A stretch of 64,000 bases of DNA, taken from Mucilaginibacter gracilis (GTDB lineage Bacteria > Bacteroidota > Bacteroidia > Sphingobacteriales > Sphingobacteriaceae). Of this stretch, positions 26,138 to 36,669 are shown piece after piece (the stretch's first letter is position 1; every line of letters begins with the position of its first letter). The notes below the pieces were generated by a model. It was not told the origin of the DNA and did no database searches. It was given only the letters and a program-made list of their open reading frames with translations. The DNA lies in NCBI RefSeq assembly GCF_003633615.1, contig NZ_RBKU01000001.1:2294001-2358000 (forward strand), written 5' to 3'. The translations under genes and the position numbers were made by a program.

Positions 26138-27661
26138 TTAAAAAGTTCTGTTCTGGCGTGCCGGGTTCTGTACTAAAGCACCCTGATTAAATACAATGGC
26201 TGCTGCTGGGATGGGGATCAGATAATCCGGGTCACCGGGTACTAAGGTCAATGTTGCCTTCAAAAAAGGTGCACTGCCGTAAACTACATCAGAGTAGGTG
26301 TGCACAATGGTTTTTGTAAAGGGATACTTATTATTCACAGCGTATCGCTTTAAATCAAACCACCGGTGGCCTTCAAAGCAAAGTTCACGTCTTCTTTCAT
26401 CCCTCACAAAGTTGATCAGGTTGGCATCGCTTAAGTTAACCGGGATATAATTCGCCGCCAAAAACCGCGACTTGCGCAAACTGTTGATGGCGGTATTAGC
26501 ATCGGCAGTATTACCCAACATGGCCGCAGCTTCAGCTTTGTTGAGGTAAGCTTCGGCATTGCGCATAAAAAAATTATCGGCAAATACTTCAATAGGCTGT
26601 ACGTTATAGGTATTTGAAATGTACATTTTGGTGTATCGGTATTTACCCAGGTTATCTTTCTCAAAAAAGGAGCTTAACCGTAAATCGGTAGGATCATACA
26701 AACTCATCAAATTGGGCGATGGTTGAAAAGTTTTGGGGAAGTTTTCGCTCATCAAAAAACACATCGCGTTACCCCCTTGTGTAAATACCGCCTCCGGCGA
26801 ACTTGATGAAAAGAAACTGGTATGTGGCTGGTAACTGGCCAGATTGTATAGCAAGGGCTTTCTGGCTATTACCTTATCCGCGGCAGCGGCAGCGTTTGCC
26901 CAGTCTTGCATGTAAAGGTAAATCCTGCTTTGCAAAATATTAACAGCATTAACATCAACATGATAGATAGAACTTTGCGTTACACCCGTAAGCAGGGTTT
27001 CTGCATCTTTTAAATCTGTCACCATTTGCTGGTAAACGCTATCAACGGTTGACCGTGTGAAGAGGTTATCCTGAACAAACTCTGCAGTTTTTAAAGGTAC
27101 GCCCGGATCTGTTTTGGCTGTAGCTGGATTATACGCTTTCGCATAGGTATTAACCATGTAAAAATAATAATTGGCCCGCAGAAACAACGCCTCGCCCCGT
27201 ATTCGTTTCAGTTCGGCTGGATTATCTGACAAGGTCGTTGCCTGATAGGCTATTACATTACAGGCGTTAATATTAACATACACCTTTGCCCAGGTATCAT
27301 CGGTGCCAACTACATACGTGTTGCTAACAAAGGGGTTAGCCTGCCAGGTGTAAAAGCCGAACACATCGTTACGTTGATCTGTATAGTAAGGCGATATTAC
27401 AGCTTCGGTAATATCGTCATCCATGGCATTCAGCCAGGCAAAGTAAACCGGTGGAGCTTGATTTTTGTAGGATGTAGTTGGAATTGGCGGCAGGTAATGC
27501 GGCATATACCCCGTACCGTTCAATACCTCCTGAAGCTTTGTCCATGTGTTGGCATACTGCAGGCTTTGAGATTGTTCTGCAAGGAATTTTTTACACCCTG
27601 ACGTCAACACGGATAGTAAAAGGATCAGAAATACCTGATGCCTAAATTTTAATACTTTCAT
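26138..27661 (-). CDS. SusD/RagB family outer-membrane lipoprotein
   Basis: 507 residues from the ATG at 27661, which begins the signal peptide MKVLKFRHQVFLILLLSVLT with lipobox TSGC; the longer frame upstream overlaps susC. SusD proteins are the substrate-binding lids on SusC channels. TPR-type helices and the C-terminal family signature ERRRELCFEGHRWFDLKRYA are present. It follows susC after 13 bases. The substrate cannot be told: no glycan-degrading enzymes are adjacent. Confidence 0.9.
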   Translation of the reverse strand: MKVLKFRHQVFLILLLSVLTSGCKKFLAEQSQSLQYANTWTKLQEVLNGTGYMPHYLPPIPTTSYKNQAPPVYFAWLNAMDDDITEAVISPYYTDQRNDVFGFYTWQANPFVSNTYVVGTDDTWAKVYVNINACNVIAYQATTLSDNPAELKRIRGEALFLRANYYFYMVNTYAKAYNPATAKTDPGVPLKTAEFVQDNLFTRSTVDSVYQQMVTDLKDAETLLTGVTQSSIYHVDVNAVNILQSRIYLYMQDWANAAAAADKVIARKPLLYNLASYQPHTSFFSSSSPEAVFTQGGNAMCFLMSENFPKTFQPSPNLMSLYDPTDLRLSSFFEKDNLGKYRYTKMYISNTYNVQPIEVFADNFFMRNAEAYLNKAEAAAMLGNTADANTAINSLRKSRFLAANYIPVNLSDANLINFVRDERRRELCFEGHRWFDLKRYAVNNKYPFTKTIVHTYSDVVYGSAPFLKATLTLVPGDPDYLIPIPAAAIVFNQGALVQNPARQNRTF

Positions 27662-27674
27662 AACAATAGTTTTT

Positions 27675-30600
27675 TTAGAATGAAACATCAATACCAAAAG
27701 AATATGTTGGGCGCTGCGGAAGCTGCACAGTATCATCAAAGCCGGTTTGCTCCGGATCTTGTCCGTTAAGGGCTTTGCTTGCGAATGTGTACAGGTTGAT
27801 GCCTGATAATGTTACCGCTGCCGACTTAAATCCAATCCGCTTAATCAACCTATCCGGCAAGGCATATCTGAAACTCATCGTTTTTATCTTTAAAAAGTCG
27901 CCGCTTGCTACCCTGATATCCGATTGATCGTACATCTGCCACATGTTTAGCGCATATTGGTAAGTTTGTCCTGCGGAAGAATTAGTTAAAGTACTCGCGT
28001 ATAATGTTCCCGGCAACAGTCCTGGTATATTAGTAGATACCTCATCACCGGGTTTGCGCCAACGGCTTAAAAACAGTAAGGGTACATTTTGCTCTGGCAA
28101 TGGGGCCGCTGTTCCCGATAGATAAATTTGATTATCTGAACCGGTGTACAGCTTGCTTAAACGAATTTTAGAGCCTAAGCTATAAGCCAGGTTAAAGCTA
28201 AATGTGAAATTGCGATAACTAATATAGTTATTAATGCCACCCTGAAGCGTAGGCACACGATTTCCGGAAGCTGCTAATACCGTTTGGTATACCTGGTCTG
28301 GTGTTTCCTTTGCATAGATCAGGTTATCAGCTGCAGATACGTTTTTAAACGTGGGGTATCCAAGCTGATGGTTTAAACCATTAAACTGGTAAGAGTAAAA
28401 AACGTCTACCGGTTTTCCATTGATGATTTGTGATCCATTAAGGTAGTTTTGATAGGTGTTAGGGTTTGAAACACCAACAGACTGGTTTTGACCGTTATTA
28501 TCGATAGCTTTGGCAAGCAGTTTATTAATAACCTGGCCCAGTTCAGGATCAACGCGCCATACAAAGCCTTTCCGTTCCTTGCTGGTTCCCAAATTGTTAA
28601 TCGGTGTAAAGCTTAACAGTAATTCTATCCCTTTGTTCTCGATCGTTCCTGAGTTTACGACATATGTTGTCCTTCCATTTACATCACTTACCTGTTTATT
28701 CAAAAAAGCATTGGTTGTTTTTTTATTAAAATAGGTAATCGAACCATTGATCTTGTGAAACAATGCAAAATCTAATGAGAGGTTAAATTGTCCGGTTTTC
28801 TCCCAATTTAAATTGGGATTAGGATAAGATGAAATGGTAGAAGAATATTGACCGGTGATAGGGTCAAGAGTACCTTGTTTAATAATCAAATTTGGGGTAG
28901 CATTATCCAGTATATCTCCCTGGTAACCGTATGAAGCCTTGAGCGCCAACATATCAACACTTTCTGATTTTTTGAAAAAATCTTGTGTAATATCCCACCT
29001 GCCGGAGAGCGACCACGTTGGTAAGAATTTCTCCTGACTCGATGCGCCGAATTTGTTTGAATAATCGGTACGGGTATTAAAATTGAAAATGTATCGGTTG
29101 TTGAAGCTATAGGTACTTGAAAAATAACCGGATACAAGATTACTAAGGCTCTCCGTAATTTGATCTACGTTGGTTACATTGGCCCATTGCGCATAAGCCG
29201 GATACGTAACCGGGTTTACGGGAGCAAAAGAATCGCCCCTATCGGGCATAAACGCTCTTCGGGTAATATTAGATCCATTATAGCTGTTGGATGTTATTTC
29301 CGATCCGAGAATTAAACTTAAATTGTCTCTTTTTTTACGCCCTATTTGCTTGTTGTAATTAAGCTGGCCCCTAACCAGGTACGAGGCATTTAAAATATGG
29401 TTGGTGGTTAATTGTCCCCCATAAGGCAATAGAGTAGACAAAGGATTTGGCGTTACCCCAAATTCGCTTTGCCTCAGGCCTGCTGCGTAAAACGTATTAT
29501 CATCATAACTGATTTTTTCGTCGGTATTGTTGCGGGAATAGGAAAGTAAAAATGTGCCATTCAAATCGCGGTTAAGTTTATAGTTTAGATCGGTACTTAA
29601 GTTCACACCTGAATTATCACTGATATCCTTTGAATGCTGCATTTCATTCAAAATGTTAAAATTGAAATTTTTGCCCGTAAAGAAATCCTGTCGGCCGTAG
29701 TAACTTAGCGAACCGTCGTCGTTATAGGCTGGTATGGCCCGGCTTGTGTTGTATGCGTATGATAATGCATTAACCGATGATGCCACGTAATTACGGGTTT
29801 CTATATTGTTTCTTAGGTTAATATCCCAGGTTAACTTAGGTGTAAGTTTGGCGTTCAGTTTTACAAAAATATTATATTGTTTTACCCCTTCGGTTTTAAG
29901 CGTGCCGGTTTGGGCCGCCTGGCCGATTGATGCGAAATAGCCAAGCTTATCAGTGCCCCCGGAAATACTCAAATCATTTTTGGTTGAGACAGCATTTTGG
30001 GTGATCACCTTAAACCAATCTGTATTATTTGATTCCAGTTTGTTTACTGCTTGCTGAAATTGATCGTAAGTGTAAAGCCCGGCATATAATTTACTAATTG
30101 CACCTTCGTATCCTACATAATTAATATTTGACGGGTAGGCTATACCGCTGGCTATAACATCTTTTGAGTAGTTTATACGCTCTGCAGAGTTCATCACGTT
30201 GATATTGTGATCGCTGTAGCTGGGACGGGCATTGAAACTAACCGAACTGCTGTAGTTAATTACAGATGGCCCTGCATGTCCCTTTTTGGTTGTGATCACA
30301 ATTACTCCATTGGCGGCCCTGACACCGTACAGTGCTGTAGCAGAAGCATCCTTCAAAACATCGATCTGTTCAATATCAAACGGATTTAGTCCCGAGATGG
30401 AATTACCCAAACGGCTCACAAAATCAAGATCATTAATACTTTGAGGATCGACGCCTATCGGGTCGTTAACCACAACACCATCAACCACCCATACCGGATC
30501 GCGACTGGCTAAAACAGATGATGTTCCTCTGATGCGTATTTTAGGCGCCGCACCAACCTCGCCCGAATTATTCAGCACAAACATGCCGGGAACACGCCCT

Positions 30601-31292
30601 TCCAGCGCCTGATCAATAGAGAAGATACCGGGCACTAAAATATCTGCCGCTTTTAAAGTAGTGATGGCGCTGGTTAAATTTCGGCTGTCAATTTGCTGAT
30701 AACCATCTGTAACCATTACCTCATTCAACTTATGATCAACCGCAGCAAGAATTATTTTTATTTTTTTGTTCTCTTCGCCAACTGTGTAGAAATAAGGTTT
30801 AAAGCCAATAAAAGAGATCAATAGCCTGTCACCTGTTACGGCTGTTATGGTAAACCGGCCTTTGTTATCGGCTGTTGTTGCCTTATTTTTAGTGTAAACC
30901 GATATAGTTGCTCCAGGCAAAGGGCTATCGGTTAACGAATCAACCACCATACCTTCTACAATGCCTGGCACTACATTGGTTTTGGCTCCTTTTGGTATGA
31001 GCATAATGGTTTTATTCTCAATAATAAAATCCACAGGCTGATCCTTAAATAACCGGCCCAGAAATTCTAACAGTGGCAAAGATTTTACATTTAAAGTAAC
31101 AGGCTTGGCTTGTTTTAAAAGGTTTTCGGTATAAAATACCGAGTAACCCGTTTGTTGTTTAATATTGGTAAATACTTTTACCAGGGGAACATCCTTGCCC
31201 GAAAACGTGACTGATTGCGCTTTTGCAAACGAGCTAAAGAGCAGCACGATCAAGACAATAGATATCCTATAACAAAATGTCTTTGCTTTCAT
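27675..31292 (-). CDS. SusC/RagA TonB-dependent outer-membrane transporter
   Basis: 1205 residues with a signal peptide. In order: an STN domain (about 28-100, VTFSGKDVPLVKVFTNI), a carboxypeptidase-D-like domain (about 115-195), a plug (about 215-330, containing a TALYGVRAANGVIVITTKKG stretch) and a long beta-barrel ending in a typical aromatic strand (SFGIDVSF). The STN domain means it signals through the FecR anti-sigma factor encoded 29 bases upstream. It takes up an unidentified ligand through SusD. Confidence 0.95.
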   Translation of the reverse strand: MKAKTFCYRISIVLIVLLFSSFAKAQSVTFSGKDVPLVKVFTNIKQQTGYSVFYTENLLKQAKPVTLNVKSLPLLEFLGRLFKDQPVDFIIENKTIMLIPKGAKTNVVPGIVEGMVVDSLTDSPLPGATISVYTKNKATTADNKGRFTITAVTGDRLLISFIGFKPYFYTVGEENKKIKIILAAVDHKLNEVMVTDGYQQIDSRNLTSAITTLKAADILVPGIFSIDQALEGRVPGMFVLNNSGEVGAAPKIRIRGTSSVLASRDPVWVVDGVVVNDPIGVDPQSINDLDFVSRLGNSISGLNPFDIEQIDVLKDASATALYGVRAANGVIVITTKKGHAGPSVINYSSSVSFNARPSYSDHNINVMNSAERINYSKDVIASGIAYPSNINYVGYEGAISKLYAGLYTYDQFQQAVNKLESNNTDWFKVITQNAVSTKNDLSISGGTDKLGYFASIGQAAQTGTLKTEGVKQYNIFVKLNAKLTPKLTWDINLRNNIETRNYVASSVNALSYAYNTSRAIPAYNDDGSLSYYGRQDFFTGKNFNFNILNEMQHSKDISDNSGVNLSTDLNYKLNRDLNGTFLLSYSRNNTDEKISYDDNTFYAAGLRQSEFGVTPNPLSTLLPYGGQLTTNHILNASYLVRGQLNYNKQIGRKKRDNLSLILGSEITSNSYNGSNITRRAFMPDRGDSFAPVNPVTYPAYAQWANVTNVDQITESLSNLVSGYFSSTYSFNNRYIFNFNTRTDYSNKFGASSQEKFLPTWSLSGRWDITQDFFKKSESVDMLALKASYGYQGDILDNATPNLIIKQGTLDPITGQYSSTISSYPNPNLNWEKTGQFNLSLDFALFHKINGSITYFNKKTTNAFLNKQVSDVNGRTTYVVNSGTIENKGIELLLSFTPINNLGTSKERKGFVWRVDPELGQVINKLLAKAIDNNGQNQSVGVSNPNTYQNYLNGSQIINGKPVDVFYSYQFNGLNHQLGYPTFKNVSAADNLIYAKETPDQVYQTVLAASGNRVPTLQGGINNYISYRNFTFSFNLAYSLGSKIRLSKLYTGSDNQIYLSGTAAPLPEQNVPLLFLSRWRKPGDEVSTNIPGLLPGTLYASTLTNSSAGQTYQYALNMWQMYDQSDIRVASGDFLKIKTMSFRYALPDRLIKRIGFKSAAVTLSGINLYTFASKALNGQDPEQTGFDDTVQLPQRPTYSFGIDVSF

Positions 31293-31321
31293 TTTTTAAT
31301 CAATATTTAAAAGTTAGATGC

Positions 31322-32455
31322 TTATTTTGTAATCACAAGGCGCTTGCCTTGCTCCATCCTGTAGTGTATGTTCAACTTCGACAAGAAGAACAATACTTTT
31401 GAAAAATTAACATCACGCCCCATCTCGCCACCAAAACGGGTATCCGGTACGCCATCTTGGTATACCACTTCCACATCGTACCAGCGCGACAGCTGCCGCA
31501 TTGCCTTATCAAACGGCAGATCCTGAAAACTAAATAAATTGTTTTTCCATGCCATTACCTGTTCAATATCGGCACCTTCAACTTTGTTTAAATAGACCGA
31601 ACCTGACGGCAGGTGACCAACATTGGCCTGTTGCCCCGGCAATAACTTATCGGAAAGATTACCAGCCGTGATACGAATAGCTCCCTCAACAAGCGTGGTT
31701 TGCATAACTGGCTCGTTGGTATAGGCATTAATATTAAAATGCGTTCCTAAAACGGTTACTTCGGCACCTTGATTAATCTTCACTTTAAAAGGTTTCTGCG
31801 CATTCTTCGCTACCTCAAAGTAAACCTCCCCAGTAACTTCCACCTTACGCTCGCTTCCGTTAAAAACGGTTGGATAACGAATGCTCGACGCCGCGTTTAA
31901 CCAAACATGTGAGCCATCAGGAAGAATGATTTGAAATTGTCCGCCGTTTGGGGTATTGATGGTATTGTAAGCAACGGCATCATTGTTGGTTGCATCAGCT
32001 TTGTAGCTAACTTCGCCATCTGTGCTTTTAATAATGGTTACTCCGGTTTGCTTGATAGTTTTCCCGCTTGGCTCGTCAGCCAGGTAAACCTTGGCACCAT
32101 TTGATAAAGTAAGGATAGCCTTATTCCCGCCAGGCATTATGGCCGAAATTTCAGTTGGTGTTAAAACCTTGCTTTTTGCCCTATAAAAGTGAATTCCGGT
32201 ACCAAATAGAATTAATATTGCAGCGGCGGCAGCAATACGTGTCCACATTTGTTTTACAGCGTTGTATGATATAGAGTCCCGCTCAATTCTATTCCATACA
32301 TCATCAACCGATTTCTGAATTGCAGTATGCGGTACTTGCAATTCTTCATTTGGTTTCCATTGTAAATACCAGTTCTCAAGTATTGCAATTTCTTCTTCCG
32401 AACATTCGCCGGCTTTGTGCTTCAGAAGTAAATTTTGGAGTACATGTTTATCCAT
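31322..32455 (-). CDS. FecR-type anti-sigma factor
   Basis: 377 residues. A cytoplasmic N-terminal anchor for the sigma factor (about 1-68) is followed by one membrane helix (about 70-90, RIAAAAAILILFGTGIHFY), a FecR domain in the periplasm (about 130-240) and a DUF4974 domain at the C-terminus (about 305-375). It would hold the ECF sigma factor at 32746-33327 until the SusC STN domain signals ligand. A 290-base AT-rich gap with no gene separates it from the sigma gene. Confidence 0.92.
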   Translation of the reverse strand: MDKHVLQNLLLKHKAGECSEEEIAILENWYLQWKPNEELQVPHTAIQKSVDDVWNRIERDSISYNAVKQMWTRIAAAAAILILFGTGIHFYRAKSKVLTPTEISAIMPGGNKAILTLSNGAKVYLADEPSGKTIKQTGVTIIKSTDGEVSYKADATNNDAVAYNTINTPNGGQFQIILPDGSHVWLNAASSIRYPTVFNGSERKVEVTGEVYFEVAKNAQKPFKVKINQGAEVTVLGTHFNINAYTNEPVMQTTLVEGAIRITAGNLSDKLLPGQQANVGHLPSGSVYLNKVEGADIEQVMAWKNNLFSFQDLPFDKAMRQLSRWYDVEVVYQDGVPDTRFGGEMGRDVNFSKVLFFLSKLNIHYRMEQGKRLVITK

Positions 32456-32745
32456 ACTTGAGGGATTTTGATCAACTATACACTAAAGACGGTTAGCTGG
32501 AGCTTAACAGGTACGTTAAATTAAAAAAAAGTAAAATATTTATTAATTTTCCTTGCAGATAAACCACATTGTGCCTGAATCAATAAAAAAACGGGCAGAA
32601 AAACTTCTTTTTTTTTATAGTTGAATTAGTTTTGCCATTAAATTTGTTTGCTTTTCGCAAATCCGCATAAAAAATAAAGAAATTTAATTTAAATGGCCAC
32701 GCACTTGGCCAAAACAAACCAATTTCCTAAAATTCTTAAAAAAAA

Positions 32746-33327
32746 TCAGTGTAATTTAAAGATATAAATAATATATACAACAATTCCCAAACGCATTCTT
32801 AGTATTCTTAAGGCCCTGGTGATTTGTTTTGAAACAGTTTGCTCCGAAATTCCCAATTTTTCAGCAATTTCCTTATGATTTAAATTTTGTTTCCTGCTCA
32901 ATAGAAAAACCTCACGCATTTTTTCAGGAAGTGCGGCAATTTCCTTTTCAATTATTTTAGCAAGTTCGCTTTCGCGTACCTTATGATCTGTAATGTAAGC
33001 GGATGCTACTAAGTTTAAATCAATAGAAGCCATATAAGCTGATTCAATCTTTTTGCGGCTAATCACATCAAATATCCTATTGCGTAACGCGGTATACAAA
33101 TAACCCGACATGTGGTTCTTGATGTTCAGATCTTCCCGCTTGTTCCATAAATTAATGAACAGGTCGTGGATTACATCCTCTGCTTCTTCTGAGTTGGCGA
33201 GCCGTCTGTAAGCATGGACAAATAAAATACCTTTATACCGATCATAGATTTCTGCAAAAGCCAACCTATTGCTTTGCGTTAACAAAGCGGCCAAATCAGT
33301 ATCTGTGAGTTTACTATAAATTGACAT
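32746..33327 (-). CDS. ECF sigma-70 factor (FecI-like)
   Basis: 193 residues. Region 2 is at about 20-90 (FAEIYDRYKGILFVHAYRRL and DVIHDLFINLWNKRE). Region 4 is at about 125-180 with the helix-turn-helix LNHKEIAEKLGISEQTVSKQ. It directs transcription of the SusC/SusD locus. The C-terminal hydrophobic tail (GIVVYIIYIFKLH) is unusual and may be an extension into non-coding sequence. Confidence 0.92.
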   Translation of the reverse strand: MSIYSKLTDTDLAALLTQSNRLAFAEIYDRYKGILFVHAYRRLANSEEAEDVIHDLFINLWNKREDLNIKNHMSGYLYTALRNRIFDVISRKKIESAYMASIDLNLVASAYITDHKVRESELAKIIEKEIAALPEKMREVFLLSRKQNLNHKEIAEKLGISEQTVSKQITRALRILRMRLGIVVYIIYIFKLH

Positions 33328-33575
33328 TAAGGGACTTTAATTCAAATATAATGATTTAACAGGTATTCAACACCACTTTAACATTAGGAATATTTCAAAA
33401 TGCTTATTCAGATCAATATTTATATTCACTAAGCATGGCCCGAATCTTTGATTTTCCCCAGCTCATTGTTGACTGTTACCTTGAGATTAGGCAATCCATT
33501 TTTGATGTAATAAGAGGGGCTTGTAAATCTATATCAACTGCAATAACTTCATGAGCCTTAAAAACTGCAGTTGTA

Positions 33576-34250
33576 CTATATATTAAAAAGGCTTTTTATA
33601 CCTGTAAAAGCAATTTGGAGCCCTACACAGAATATCAAAAATGAAGTAATCCGGTTGAATATTTTTTCACCATTTGAACCCAGATATGCAACCAACACTT
33701 TGGTGTTCAGGTAAAATATATAGATAAGAACACACATGAAAATGATTGAAAGCAAAATAGCACCTGTATTGATAAGATAGCTTTTCATATCGGGTGAGGC
33801 ACTGTGCGCGCTAAGTGTAAACAGTACAGAAATGGTACCCGCCCCTGTGGTAATGGGAAAGGTGATTGGATAAAATAATTTATTTTCTATGGTATCGAAA
33901 CCGGATGGCTTTATACCATCAGGAAGATCGTCTTGCGGGTTGTCATCCTGCTTGTCTGATGAAAGAAACTCCCAACCCATTTTGGAAATCATTATGCCCC
34001 CGGCCAGTTGAATAACCGGAATGGAAATACCAAATAATTCTAATATCCAATGACCTGCAAATAACGACACGGTACATATAAAAAAAGCATAGATCGTAAT
34101 TTTATTAACCGCCCTCCGCTTTTCAGCCTTATCAAGATGAGCAAAATATGGTAGAATGATTAATGCTGACCCTATGGGATTCACTACCGGGAATAAGGCA
34201 ATAATACCCAAGAATAGCAGGTGGATAAATGGATGGAAAATTGCAGGCAT
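33576..34250 (-). CDS. MarC family integral membrane protein
   Basis: 224 residues from the ATG at 34250; the frame continues upstream only to a TTG at 34289. Six likely membrane segments are present, and the family's NPIGSALIILPYF motif lies near the N-terminus with ITFPITTGAGTISVLFTL in the middle. MarC-family proteins are inner-membrane proteins without a settled function; the old link to multiple antibiotic resistance was not upheld. Divergent to the lipoprotein gene at 34560. Confidence 0.85.
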   Translation of the reverse strand: MPAIFHPFIHLLFLGIIALFPVVNPIGSALIILPYFAHLDKAEKRRAVNKITIYAFFICTVSLFAGHWILELFGISIPVIQLAGGIMISKMGWEFLSSDKQDDNPQDDLPDGIKPSGFDTIENKLFYPITFPITTGAGTISVLFTLSAHSASPDMKSYLINTGAILLSIIFMCVLIYIFYLNTKVLVAYLGSNGEKIFNRITSFLIFCVGLQIAFTGIKSLFNI

Positions 34251-34448
34251 CTTGAAAAATAATACTATTACGGGTAAATACAATAACAAAAGACAACTTG
34301 ATCTCTAAGGCGTTCGGTTGGCTAACTTGGTTCTCTCATAAGCAAAAGCTTTTATGGAATTCGTAGGATTTATATTGGGATTCGGTTAAGATGAACAAGG
34401 CTTTTGACCCCAGCAAATATTTATCACCATATATTCTCGAAGCATATT

Positions 34449-34514
34449 CAACGACACTTTTTGCCTTCTCAACGAATAGGATTATCAACCCAGAATGATC
34501 CCTCATTAACTTTA
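34449..34514 (+). promoter_or_regulatory. shared CAACGA direct-repeat promoter, site 1
   Basis: CAACGAC (34449) and CAACGAATAG (34470) are exactly 21 bp apart. A TAACTTTA element at 34507-34514 starts 37 bp after the second repeat and 53 bp before the ATG at 34560. The remainder of the 309-base gap to marC holds no convincing gene. See the finding on the 21-bp repeat regulon. Confidence 0.65.
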
Positions 34515-34559
34515 TGCAAAAGAAGAATTTGTACAAAGTGCAAATTAAACAATTTCAAC

Positions 34560-35537
34560 ATGAAAAATAAAAACCAACTGTTTGCCACTTCAGTTTTATT
34601 AATGGGACTCTCATCTCTATTTACGGGGTGTACAATATCCAAAAAAGCAGAAAACTTACGGCTGATTATGAAGGACGATTATTGTATTTCAAACATAAAT
34701 GCAGAGTTTACAGAAATTAGACCCTCATTTATTAACCCTGATTCCTTATTTAAAAATGATTCGTTATTAAGCAACAATCTTACCAGGAAAGAAATTCTGG
34801 TAGCGAATGCTACAGGAATGGTACCCCTTATCAAAAAACTGTTTGTAAATCAAAATGACTCGTCTGCTAGGACAAGGGTTAGGAGACTGGAGTTAAGACA
34901 CCAACTACAGGACCAAATATGGAGGGTAAAAACGGTTTTCGATGAACTGTCATCTGAGCTGAATTGTGAAACCGAAAGGACGAAAAGAGCCGCAGGGTAC
35001 TTGGATGGGTATGAAAAAAAGAGAACTAATAATTTAACTATAGGAGCCATATTCGCTGGTTCGGCAACTACAGTGGCACCGGTTTTCGTAAAAAGCAGCA
35101 CACCTCAAAATACGATCGTTATCGGGGGAGCCATTGTATCGGCCTATTTGGGTGCTAAACTCCTGCAATCAGGACATAATAAAATAGCGTTTACCTATGA
35201 AAGAAATCTGCTATCTGATGTTTGGACCGAGCCGCGGGTTTCCAGTCAATACCCCGAATTTATATGGCAGCTAATGAACGGAAACGAGCTTAACATAGGC
35301 AATAACAACCTATCTGTACAGCAAAACATAAAAAAAAGATGGTTGGGGATTGAGTTAAACGGTGCCAGTAGCCAAACGCTCGATCTGCTGTTTAAGAAAG
35401 GAGGAAGCTACTCAGAGGATGATTTACAAACCCGTGCAGTACTATTGAGTCAATTAGAAGCATCCGTAAGCTTATTAAACTCGAATGTTCAATCTTGTCT
35501 GTTATCGATTCAGCGAAAGCTAAATGCTATAAATTAG
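34560..35537 (+). CDS. unknown lipoprotein with two hydrophobic segments
   Basis: 325 residues from the ATG at 34560, which opens a lipoprotein signal (MKNKNQLFATSVLLMGLSSL, lipobox FTGC). The middle carries an Arg-rich helical stretch and then two Gly/Ala-rich hydrophobic segments (TIGAIFAGSATTVAPVFV and TIVIGGAIVSAYLGAKLL, about residues 160-205), which could form a hairpin in the membrane. No known family was recognised. The promoter carries the shared 21-bp repeat, placing it with the stress genes downstream. Confidence 0.65.
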   Translation: MKNKNQLFATSVLLMGLSSLFTGCTISKKAENLRLIMKDDYCISNINAEFTEIRPSFINPDSLFKNDSLLSNNLTRKEILVANATGMVPLIKKLFVNQNDSSARTRVRRLELRHQLQDQIWRVKTVFDELSSELNCETERTKRAAGYLDGYEKKRTNNLTIGAIFAGSATTVAPVFVKSSTPQNTIVIGGAIVSAYLGAKLLQSGHNKIAFTYERNLLSDVWTEPRVSSQYPEFIWQLMNGNELNIGNNNLSVQQNIKKRWLGIELNGASSQTLDLLFKKGGSYSEDDLQTRAVLLSQLEASVSLLNSNVQSCLLSIQRKLNAIN

Positions 35538-35628
35538 CGCACAGAAAAAATTACAGGTTTAAAAGCTTAGTTCCTGAAAAAAATACTGACTTTAAATTTC
35601 ACTCGCTATTTGTATTGATTTCTGTATT

Positions 35629-36555
35629 TCAATTACTTACGTTCGATAGTTCGCCAAATCGTTCTTTTTCCTTGAATATATTTTTGATGGTGTTAATCTC
35701 ATCCCGGTAAATGGTATTTTTCCTTGTGCCAAAGTACAGGGTGTTTTCAATCGGCACATCTCCGTCCCAAAACAACCTGATTGATCCTGAAACGAGTTCC
35801 TCTCTGCAAAGGAAATCAGGTATTACAGAAAATCCCTGGTTTCCTGATAAACAGCGCACAATAGAACAAACATTGGGCACTATAAAATTTGGCCTAAAGT
35901 CGATATGATGTTTGAAGTTAAGTTGCCAAAAACGTTTTAAATATTCCGTATCAGCAGATGTGCTGTACCAGAGCTGTTTCTTTAACAATATCTCGGCCTC
36001 TGCATTTTGATGTTTACGGAGTAAGTTGTCAATTAATACGGTGTCGGTTTCTGATCCGCAGATCATTACGATGCGTTCTGTACCGAAGGGCTCGTAGTTT
36101 ACAACTTTATCATTCCCCTTTTGCGGGGTGATGATCAAATCAAGCAACCCGCTTTCCAGGTCGTGTAACATTTGCCCGTATTCTCCGAATTTAATGATTA
36201 CATTAAATGGTAAGGCGGGTATGTATTTTTCCAAAATGAATTGAAATGTTTCGAAACACATTCCGATACTGATGGTAACTCGATCTTCTTTGGCGCTTTT
36301 ATGGAAAAGTTCTTCGACGAGCTCCAGTTTGTTAACGGCATCAAAAATAGCGTTATACAAAACTTTGCCACGTTCTGTAGGTACCATCCTTTTGGCCGAT
36401 CTTTCAAATAATTTATATCCTGTGTAGGATTCCAATGTATGGAGGTGCAGGCTTACTCCAGGCTGTGAGATGAACAACATTTCTGCTGCGCCGGTTAACG
36501 TTCCCTTTTCATATATTGCCTTAAATGTTCGCAGCCATTCAATATCTAATCTCAT
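35629..36555 (-). CDS. LysR-family transcriptional regulator
   Basis: 308 residues. The N-terminal winged helix (about 1-62) includes TGAAEMLFISQPGVSLHLHT, followed by a substrate-binding domain (about 90-295). It is divergent from the old-yellow-enzyme genes at 36670, the classic position for a LysR regulator and its target. The inducer is not known; electrophilic enones handled by the reductases are a reasonable guess. Confidence 0.9.
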   Translation of the reverse strand: MRLDIEWLRTFKAIYEKGTLTGAAEMLFISQPGVSLHLHTLESYTGYKLFERSAKRMVPTERGKVLYNAIFDAVNKLELVEELFHKSAKEDRVTISIGMCFETFQFILEKYIPALPFNVIIKFGEYGQMLHDLESGLLDLIITPQKGNDKVVNYEPFGTERIVMICGSETDTVLIDNLLRKHQNAEAEILLKKQLWYSTSADTEYLKRFWQLNFKHHIDFRPNFIVPNVCSIVRCLSGNQGFSVIPDFLCREELVSGSIRLFWDGDVPIENTLYFGTRKNTIYRDEINTIKNIFKEKERFGELSNVSN

Positions 36556-36562
36556 CTTTAAT

Positions 36563-36578
36563 TATCATTATTATGATA
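36563..36578. promoter_or_regulatory. candidate LysR-box TATCAT-N4-ATGATA
   Basis: A perfect 6-bp inverted repeat in the 114-base divergent gap, 8 bases from the regulator start. It fits the T-N11-A style of LysR sites and is suitably placed for autorepression. Confidence 0.45.
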
Positions 36579-36669
36579 CAAATGTATTAATTAGCTTATT
36601 TTAATTATAGTTAACGATTGGCGAAATTTGTTGCCGATTCCGCTAAAGGGATTCACTAACAATAAAGTT

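Noticed and set aside
34336..34536. 66-codon minus-strand frame between marC and the lipoprotein gene
   Set aside because: It overlaps the 21-bp repeat promoter and has no coding features.
36611..36640. A sixth copy of the CAACGA repeat before the first old yellow enzyme
   Set aside because: TAACGATT is present, but the position 21 bp on does not match CAACGA.
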